From: Dallia pectoralis
Taxonomy: Eukaryota > Chordata > Actinopteri > Esociformes > Umbridae
Assembly (NCBI GenBank): GCA_029465975.1
Contig: CM055750.1
Span: forward strand, 2,218,048-2,282,047
Length of the DNA: 64,000 nt
Direction: 5' to 3'
Below, in pieces: positions 57,301 through 64,000 of the stretch. The notes under the pieces were generated by a model. That model was not told where the DNA came from, did no database searches, and worked only from the letters and a program-made list of their open reading frames with translations. A program made the translations under genes and the position numbers. Every line of letters starts with the position of its first letter. Positions within the stretch are counted from its first letter, which is position 1.

Positions 57301-60300
57301 CCAGGAAGTCCCACTCCCTTTTAAACTAGCAGACCAAACCCCGTTTCTATCTAATACCATCTTAACTTGAATGAACAATCTCAATGTTAATCTAGCAGGT
57401 TGGAATGGGTTTGTATTGGGGTTTGGGTCAAGCTCCATTTGTGTAAAGGTAACTGAGCGATCCAATAACTCATTGCCCCGGTCAATACGTCAGGCCAACA
57501 TGCTCTGAATGGGCCTTATTACAAGTGTTGTTGACTCTCTCTGTCTCTTCTTTTCTGTCTTCATCTCTCTCTCCTCAGAAATGGCAGGACATCATTAAGG
57601 AGGTCAAGTTTTTGGAGCAGCTGCGACATCCGAATAGCATTGAGTATAAAGGCTGCTACTTAAAGGACAACACTGCCTGGGTCAGTAGACTGGAACAAGG
57701 CTGCCAGGGAAACCTGTTTTACACCTCTCTCACGGGCTGCTTTCTGCAGATCCTGTGTCTCTCCCAAGTCCCTTTTTCATGTGCTTTATATGTCATCATG
57801 TTTTTGTATCAGAACTAACCACTTCCAGTTTACAAGCCGCTGGGAAAGCATTTTTTTGAACTTGACAATGCTTTTTCATTTCTGTTTGGTTTTCCACGAC
57901 TATGAACTGAGTGACAGCAATTTGTCAGGTCTTCCTTGTCTTTGTAGGTTTTATGTAATCGTTGATTTGGCTTTTTTATCTGACTTTAAATCCAAAGTGC
58001 GTGTGAAGTTGAACTCTGAACTCTGACCTGTTCCTTTCAGCTGGTGATGGAGTACTGTCTAGGCTCCGCATCAGATTTACTAGAAGGTACGTTCACACAC
58101 ACACACACACACACACACCCTCCCCCACATACACACACACCCACACACTAAAATATCCATGAGATGCTTGGTTACCAAAACCAAACAAGTCAATGAATTT
58201 TTTACCCTTTTAATAGAACATTCCGGTTGAGACTTTTCCCAAATTCAGCTCCATGCAATATTCCAGTGTAGATGTTCAGGCCTTCCCAGCATTCCTAAGC
58301 CTAAGTGGAAGGTTTAGCACTTCTGTTTTTCCTGTACTGGCTGTCATGGAAACTGTTTTGAACAGCCATAATTTTTTATGAGGTTGAAGCGCTTTAGAAT
58401 TTTCTTCAGTGCAGTTGAACTTTGCCCTTTGACTTTGAAAAAAAAACTGTTTGTGTAGGCCTGCCAATGCTGACACATGCACAAACAGACCAGGACACCA
58501 TCTATCACACCAACAGCAATATGCCCCACACTGGGGGTGTGTTGTCTAACCTTTACCTGTTTGTATTCCAACCATTTTAGACATTCGACATTCACCTTGT
58601 CTTATCAGAAAAGGTCATCTCGCCCTGGAGATAACAGATTTCTTTCTCTTCCTCGTTTCCAACTCTTCCAGTTCATAAGAAACCACTCCAAGAGGTTGAA
58701 ATTGCTGCCATAACCCATGGTGCCTTACTGGGACTGGCTTACCTGCACTCCCACAATATGATACACAGGTGAGCTCAGAGGCGTGATATGTGTGTGTGAC
58801 GTTCCGCTCACCCTCCGGTAATAACCAGCGTTATGAGCGTGTGGGAGATACTGCTGTGTACTAATCTACAGTCCAATGTGCAAATCCAGTTGGTCCCTTC
58901 AATTGAACGTCACTTACGGAAAATGTGCCGGTCGTATCATATCAAATGTGACCGTTTTATTGCGCTCGTTCAAAGTCTGTTCGATTGAGGCAATACACCA
59001 ACCTACATTGTCTGACAATCAGTTTAACGAGAGCTAATCAGATCGATGTCACTGTGATTTACCGTGTTTTCGTAATTCCTCCCAGAAATAAATCGAAAAT
59101 GAAGAATTAAGTGAATTTAATCTGTGCGTTTAATCGAGTGGGTAACAACATAGAAGGGCATCTACGTAGAAGGGTATCTACATAACAGGGTATCTACATA
59201 ACAGGGTATCTACATAGAAGGGTATCTACATAGAAGGGTATCTACATAGGAGGGTATCTATATAGAAGGGTATCTACATAACAGGGTATCTATATAGAAG
59301 GGTATCTACATAACAGGGTATCTATATAGAAGGGTATCTACATAAAAGGGTATCTACATAGGAGGGTATCTATATAGAAGGGTATCTACATAGGAGGGTA
59401 TCTATATAGAAGGGTATCTACATGGAAGGGTATCTACATAGAAGGGTATCTACATAGAAGGGTATCTACATAGAAGGGTATCTACATAGAAGGGTATCTA
59501 CATAGAAGGGTATCTACATAGAAGGGTATCTACATAACAGGGTATCTACATAGGAGGGTATCTACATAGAAGGGTATCTACATAGGAGGGTATCTACATA
59601 GAAGGGTATCTACATAGAAGGGTATCTACATAGAAGGGTATCTACATGGAAGGGTATCTACATGGAAGGGTATCTACATGGAAGGGTATCTACATGGAAG
59701 GGTATCTACATGGAAGGGTATCTACATGGAAGGGTATCTACATGGAAGGGTATCTACATAGAAGCGTTTTTCAGTACGTTTGATTCATATTATTTTCTCC
59801 TCCAGAGATGTGAAAGCTGGAAACATCTTGCTAACCGAGTCGGGCCAGGTCAAACTGGCAGACTTTGGCTCTGCCTCTATTGCTTCTCCTGCCAACTCAT
59901 TTGTTGGAACACCTTACTGGTGAGTACCAATCAACACTAACCCTTACTGGTGAGTACCAATCAACACTAACCCTCAACACATCTAGCTGTCATTCCGGTT
60001 AGCCTCATGCAGACCTTGTCCTAAACATCACCTATGTAGAAATAATATATCCTACAACCAGAAACAATCTAAACCGGGGCATTTTGTCTCAGGCCTACCC
60101 AGAATGCCATATGTTTGTTCCAGCTGTCACATGTGATTAAACTATTCAAGAGCTTGACCAAGTTGATTCCTTCACTTACACGTTCAGCTGGAACACAGAA
60201 CAGTAAGAAACCCCAGGAACCCCCAAATTGATATGTGCTATGATTGGCAACTAGAACCGTATAAAAGACGCTGGTCATTCTCATAGAATCCCGGCGAGTG

Positions 60301-62647
60301 GACTAGGAGATGAACGGACATGACAAACACTAAACCCCTTGGAGTTTCCTGCTGCTCTACACATCAGTGTCACAGCTCACACAGTGCTACCAGTATCGTC
60401 AACTGGTCCCCAGTCACATTATTTCGACAACAAACGCACTTCCTATCTGAGAAGCACGTGACTCTGGTCTGAGCGGCTAGCTGTGCTATTACCTCACATC
60501 ACAGCGTCTTAAAGATCTCCAGGCTTTACACATTGTGCATCACCAGGAATTTAACAGCGGTGGTTTGTCAGAGATATGTGTTTGTGTTCCAGGATGGCCC
60601 CTGAAGTGATCTTAGCCATGGACGAGGGTCAGTATGAAGGGAAGGTGGACATCTGGTCTTTAGGAATCACCTGTATTGAACTGGGTGAGTGAACTTGCCT
60701 CTGTTTAGCCACGCCCCTGTTTAGCTGCGCCTCAGTTTAGCTGCGCCTCAATTTGGCTGTGCCTTTGTTTAGCTGGGTTTAGCTGTGCCACTGTTTAGCT
60801 GTGTTTAGCTGTCTGCATGACACATCTACATGACGGTTGATTCACAGCTTGGCTCGGTCATGTGTTTCACATGTGATTACAATGGGCCCTTATCTATTTC
60901 TGACAAAGAGCAAGAGAGACTAAAAGAAAGAAAGAAGGAAAGTAGGAGATAAGAACCGGGAGGGAGGGAGGGAGGGAGGGAGAAAGAGGGGGAGGGAGAA
61001 AGAGAGGGGGAGGGAGGGAGAAAGAGAAAAAGGGGGAGGGAGGGAGGAGGGAGGGAAAGAGAGAGGGGGAGGGAGAAAGAGAGAGGGGGAGGGAGGGAGA
61101 AAGAGGTGGAGGGAGAAAGAGGGGGAGGGAGAAAGAGAGGGGGAGGGAGGGAGAAAGAGAAAGAGGGGGAGGGTGGGAGAAGGAGGGAGGGAGAAAGAGA
61201 GAGAGGGAGGGAGAAAGAGGGGGAGGGAGAAAGAGAGGGGGAGGGAGGGAGAAAGAGAAAAGGGGGAGGGAGGGAGAAGGAGGGAGGGAAAGAGAGAGAG
61301 AGGGGGAGGGAGAAAGAGAGAGGGGGAGGGAGGGAGAAAGAGGTGGAGGGAGAAAGAGGGGGAGGGAGAAAGAGGGGGAGGGAGAAAGAGGGGGAGGGAG
61401 AAAGAGAGGGGGAGGGAGGGAGAAAGAGAAAAAGGGGGAGGGAGGGAGAAGGAGGGAGGGAAAAAGAGAGAGAGGGAGGGAGAAAGAGGGGGAGGGAGAA
61501 AGTGAGAGAGGGGGAGGGAGGGAGAAAGAAAGAGGGGGAGGGAGGGATACAGGTAGTAGGAGGGCTAGACAACTGTATCTTATGTCATAAGTCGTTCAAT
61601 CTGCTAACCAGCTATGATAACCCCCTTACCCCCCCTCTCTCCCTCCCCCCTCTTTTTATAGCGGAGCGCAAGCCTCCCCTGTTCAACATGAATGCTATGA
61701 GTGCCTTATATCACATCGCCCAAAACGACTCTCCCACGCTGCAGTCCAATGAGTGGTAAGCTGACCGCACCCCCTCTGACCGCACACCCTCTGACCGCAC
61801 ACCCTCTGACCGCACACCCTCTGACCGCACACCCTCTGACCGCACACCCTCTGACCGCACACCCTCTGACCGCACACCCTCTGACTGCACACCCTTTGAC
61901 ACATGTCAAAATACCACGCCCAGTTAACATTAATTTACCATGTCAAAAGAATATCTTTGTTTACTTTGCCTGGGGTGTTTCATTTATTTCGTCACAGCAC
62001 ATGTTGCCTACAGAACAGTAGAAGCCTTTGTTCTGCGGTGTAAAAACCTATTTCAGCAAGTTACAAAACCCAAAGTACAAGCAGCCGACTATCCAAGGAT
62101 TGAGTGTTTCACTTTCAGTAAGCAAAGGTCATGCATAGAAGAATTAGCCTTAAAGCACTTTGAAGAGAGTTATGGTTGTCCCATAGAGACACATTAGCTT
62201 GGTGTTTTGCGTTTAGCACTCTGAACGCGTGTTGTCTGTCAGAGGTGGTTCACACATCCCTTTGGCCAACATCTGAAGCTTCTAGAAACATCCCAATACA
62301 GAGTCACATATAAAAAGAAGATCCAGTAACACAAAAATAAAGGAAGGAACCTCTAAATAAATTCTAAGGCGTTTACTAAGACTGCTATGAGTCCGTAACC
62401 CCCCCGTTTTTTCTAGTAAAAACAATAAATATAAGAAAGCTATTGCTACTTTATGTGAGGTCGTGCCACCTAGCATTCACTGTAAAGCTCGTAAGCTAAA
62501 AGCATCTGCTAAATTACTAGAACGTATTACATTTTCCTTAATATCCTGTTTATCTTTTTCCCAAGGTCGGACCCTTTCCGGAGCTTTGTGGACTACTGCC
62601 TACTCAAAATTCCTCAGGACAGACCCTCATCAGGGGAACTTCTGCGA
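54255..62647 (+). CDS. taok3: taok3: TAO-family Ste20-like MAP kinase kinase kinase (5' part)
   Basis: Nine coding exons join in frame: 54255-54386, 56154-56225, 57579-57680, 58041-58086, 58672-58768, 59806-59919, 60593-60684, 61662-61755, 62566-62647 (831 nt, residues 1-277); the rest lies beyond 64000. Kinase motifs: glycine loop GHGSFG (35-40), VAIK with Lys57, alphaC Glu76, hinge MEYC (105-108), HRD with Asp151, DFG (169-171), GTPYWMAPE (184-192). It matches TAO kinases, which activate p38/JNK through MKK3/6. LHEIGHGSFG, VDIWSLG, NDSPTLQSNEW and FVDYCL agree with TAOK3 rather than TAOK1/2, as does the divergent suds3 neighbour. The start has CCACCATGC context and an in-frame TAG at 54234-54236. 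All catalytic residues are intact. Non-coding 5' exons upstream are not located. Confidence 0.95.
54620..55150 (-). mobile_element. Degenerate Tc1-like transposase remnant in taok3 intron
   Basis: The stretch ggtcagggctttgtgcaggc, then acattgtcatgctgagacac, then cagaccaatatgcctcctcc is the minus-strand form of a salmonid-type Tc1 transposase central region, with many substitutions and indels. Boundaries approximate. Inactive. Confidence 0.7.
55190..55255. mobile_element. Short Tc1-family end fragment
   Basis: agatgttcattgaagtccac followed by ctgtggtaaattcaatagaa matches the untranslated end of another fish Tc1 family. Only about 65 bases remain. Confidence 0.6.
55256..56153. other. taok3 intron 1, right part
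   Basis: Unique intronic DNA with a pyrimidine-rich stretch (55300-55340). No exon recognised between the Tc1 remnants and coding exon 2. Confidence 0.5.
56154..56225 (+). CDS. taok3: taok3 coding exon 2
   Basis: 72 nt, residues 45-68, ARNSYSNEVVAIKKMSYNGK then QTTE. Contains the catalytic Lys57. The acceptor is CATTCAG and the donor GTGAGA. Confidence 0.95.
56257..56606. repeat. 29-bp minisatellite, about 12 copies
   Basis: Units ctgagggctctaactgacca and ctcccaccg, period 29, starting 32 bases after the exon 2 donor. Point changes accumulate to the right. Confidence 0.95.
57579..57680 (+). CDS. taok3: taok3 coding exon 3
   Basis: 102 nt, residues 69-102, KWQDIIKEVKFLEQLRHPNS then IEYKGCYLKDNTAW. 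Holds Glu76, the salt-bridge partner of Lys57. The acceptor is CTCCTCAG and the donor GTCAGT. Confidence 0.95.
58041..58086 (+). CDS. taok3: taok3 coding exon 4
   Basis: 46 nt, residues 103-117, LVMEYCLGSASDLLE, the hinge. The acceptor is CCTTTCAG and the donor GTACGT. A CA microsatellite begins 7 bases into the intron. Confidence 0.95.
58094..58150. repeat. CA-rich microsatellite at taok3 exon 4 donor
   Basis: CA runs with ccctccccc interruption, starting at intron position +8. Confidence 0.93.
58672..58768 (+). CDS. taok3: taok3 coding exon 5
   Basis: 97 nt, residues 118-149 plus two bases, VHKKPLQEVEIAAITHGALL then GLAYLHSHNMIH. Ends in the HRD codons. The acceptor is CTTCCAG and the donor GTGAGC. 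Confidence 0.95.
59150..59766. repeat. 16-bp minisatellite, about 38 copies
   Basis: Units gaagggtatctacata with variants acag, ggag, tatata and catgga. The catgga variant is confined to the right end (about 59646-59750). The array stops about 40 bases before exon 6. Confidence 0.95.
59806..59919 (+). CDS. taok3: taok3 coding exon 6
   Basis: 114 nt, residues 150-187 plus two bases, RDVKAGNILLTESGQVKLAD then FGSASIASPANSFVGTPY. Carries Asp151 and the DFG motif. The acceptor is CTCCAG and the donor GTGAGT. Confidence 0.95.
59911..59970. repeat. 30-bp tandem duplication spanning the exon 6 donor
   Basis: Bases 59911-59940 are repeated at 59941-59970 with one mismatch (the first base). Each copy contains ccttactggtgagtacc, so the end of exon 6 and its GT donor are present twice. 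Use of the second donor would retain TGG TGA, a stop. Confidence 0.95.
60593..60684 (+). CDS. taok3: taok3 coding exon 7
   Basis: 92 nt, residues 188-218 plus one base, WMAPEVILAMDEGQYEGKVD then IWSLGITCIEL. The acceptor is GTTCCAG and the donor GTGAGT. Confidence 0.95.
60700..60812. repeat. Imperfect 16-17-bp tandem repeat near exon 7 donor
   Basis: About seven diverged copies of tgtttagctgcgcctca, starting about 16 bases into intron 7. Confidence 0.85.
60959..61550. repeat. Homopurine array in taok3 intron 7
   Basis: About 590 bases almost entirely G and A in units such as gggagggagaaagagggg. Spurious Glu/Gly/Arg (plus) and Ser/Pro/Leu (minus) frames. Confidence 0.95.
61662..61755 (+). 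CDS. taok3: taok3 coding exon 8
   Basis: 94 nt, residues 219-249 plus two bases, AERKPPLFNMNAMSALYHIA then QNDSPTLQSNE. The acceptor is TTTATAG and the donor GTAAGC. Confidence 0.95.
61761..61905. repeat. 15-bp minisatellite starting at exon 8 donor
   Basis: Nine to ten copies of ctgaccgcacaccct. The first copy begins at intron position +6, directly after GTAAG. Confidence 0.95.
62566..62647 (+). CDS. taok3: taok3 coding exon 9
   Basis: 82 nt, residues 250-277, WSDPFRSFVDYCLLKIPQDR then PSSGELLR. The acceptor is CCCAAG and the donor GTAAGT. The next exon, expected to begin HDFV, is not found before 64000. Confidence 0.94.
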
Positions 62648-63752
62648 GTAAGTTCACTTCCTGTCATCTCTGACAGAGGCAAGGACCTCACTTCCTGTAT
62701 CGGTCTCTAAAACACCATCTGGATGTGCACGCGTCCACAGTGTCACCCTAGCACCTGTTTAGTGCGCTCATTTAGACCGGCCCTCTAGCGAATAGATGGC
62801 CATTTCGGAGGTGGTTGATGACTCAATGCCTCCCACAGCACAGAAGAAAATAGGATGAATCCACTGGGGCCCGGTTTTTATTGTTTTCACACAAGTGCAC
62901 GTGCGCGCACACACACACACACACACACATACATGCTGTTTCGCCCTCTGGTGTGCCTCATGTTCGCAGTTGATAAGGCATCCAGCTGGGTGTGTGGACT
63001 TTCCTTGACATGTAATAAAAGCTGAAGTGGGACTGACCCTCTCAGACTTCTGGGTAATGGTACAGAAACACAGCTGATTACATAGCTAGCTAGCCTGAGT
63101 AATTTGTACGTGTGTGCGTGTGTGTGTGCGTGCGCGTGTGTGCGTCCAGTCGGTGTCTGGGAGCCTAATAAATATTTGATCTTATAGTTTGTTTGGCCGA
63201 CAGGTAATTCTATTGGCCTGCTTAGGGTTTAATGTTCCTGGCCTGGTGCTGAGCTCTCACACTCCCGTATCCTGGGTTCCGGAGGGGGCCATTAATGGTT
63301 CACGTGGCTGCCCAGTGAGGGCGTGAGCCGGTGGGGCTGGAGAAGATGGGGAGGGGGGCTCGTCTGGAGCTCTAGGCCCTTGTCCCTTGTGGCCCAGGTC
63401 TTCTCTCCCATTACCTTTTAATGTTGGTGCAAGTTCTTCCTAATCTGGGTCAGGACAGGGGGCATCTACACCCAGAGCCCCTGATTAATGCGCGCGCACA
63501 CACACACACACACACAGGGGCCCCTCTGCCTCTGAGAACTCTTTAGGGGAAATCGGCTCGTTAATCTCTCCTCTCTGAGCTGTCGACAGCCCCTTTCCCT
63601 TTAGGTTCTGCCTACTGAGAGGAAGATTAGACTAAAACTACATTTCCCATGCTCCTTTACTCTTGAACCCAGCCAGAACACCTCAATCTCCATGGTTTTC
63701 TCCATTGTTCTTTAGAGGATGGCTCATGCAGCAGACACACAGGGGGAGGAGA
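62648..63752. other. taok3 intron 9, no exon seen
   Basis: Contains CA/GT runs near 62905-62930, 63110-63146 and 63496-63518. A GC-richer part lies at 63230-63600. I found no sequence encoding the expected HDFVRRDRP continuation. Confidence 0.6.
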
Positions 63753-64000
63753 GTGTTCGGGATGTGGAGGGAATGATTCGGGATGTGGAGGGAATGATTA
63801 GGGATGCAGAGGGAATGATTCGGGATGCGTAGGGAATGATTCGGGATGCGGAGGGAATGATTCGGGATGTGTAGGGAATGATTCGGGATGCGTAGGGAAT
63901 GATTCGGGATGCGGAGGGAATGATTCGGGATGTGTAGGGAATGATTCGGGATGTGTAGGGAATGATTTGGGATGTGGAGGGAATGATTTGGGATGTGGAG
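63753..64000. repeat. 21-bp minisatellite, about 12 copies, cut by window end
   Basis: Units gattcgggatgtggaggga with atg (variants gtaggga, gcggagg), period 21, inside taok3 intron 9 and continuing past the edge. Confidence 0.95.

Noticed and set aside
62534..62565. U12 branch-site match ttccttaat before taok3 exon 9
   Set aside because: The matching donor of this intron is GTAAGC, a U2-type site, and the distance to AG (over 20 nt) is too long for U12.
63718..63760. Next taok3 exon at AG before ATGGCTCATGCAG
   Set aside because: The translation (MAHAADTQGEES) does not match the expected HDFVRRDRP continuation of TAO kinases.

Overview
The window is vertebrate nuclear DNA, almost certainly from a teleost fish. 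It has two spliced genes with GT-AG introns (plus one AT-AC intron), fish-type Tc1/mariner fragments, an L2-type LINE fragment and very many micro- and minisatellites. Short copies of a miniature element with the palindromic 'caaatggca ... gtgcactacttttgacc' theme, and the Tc1 families present, resemble what is common in salmonids and pikes. I saw no salmonid HpaI/SmaI SINE, so an esocid-like fish is a weak inference.

Gene 1 is suds3 (Sds3 subunit of the SIN3-HDAC corepressor), minus strand, 14675 down to 4708. All 11 coding exons can be placed and join in frame to 319 residues. Intron 7 is a U12-type AT-AC intron and exon 5 is a 20-nt microexon. Gene 2 is taok3 (TAO/Ste20-family MAP3K), plus strand. 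Its first coding exon is at 54255-54386, and nine coding exons give residues 1-277 (most of the kinase domain). The gene runs off the right edge. The genes are head to head, as SUDS3 and TAOK3 are in human 12q24, so the 39.6 kb between the two start codons should hold both promoters and the non-coding 5' exons of taok3, which I could not place with confidence.

Layout: 1-4707, suds3 3' flank with a 36-bp minisatellite; 4708-14675, suds3; 14676-54254, divergent intergenic/5' region with Tc1 remnants (15.4-16.6 kb), CpG-bearing stretches (17.8-18.4 and 25.6-25.8 kb), a 2.8-kb composite array (26.9-29.7 kb), many smaller arrays, and a dense block at 43.9-51.3 kb that includes a 4-kb 33-bp array; 53.3-55.3 kb, Tc1 remnants flanking the taok3 start exon; 54255-64000, taok3 with repeat-filled introns. 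By my rough sum about a quarter of the window is tandem repeat.

Nearly all long open frames outside the two genes are repeat artefacts: units whose length is a multiple of three and which lack stops. I found no convincing new gene system. The most notable points are the U12 intron, tandem repeats placed right at the taok3 splice donors (one donor duplicated outright), the 33-bp array open in all three forward frames, and the 2.8-kb array whose units resemble branch-point plus pyrimidine-tract modules.
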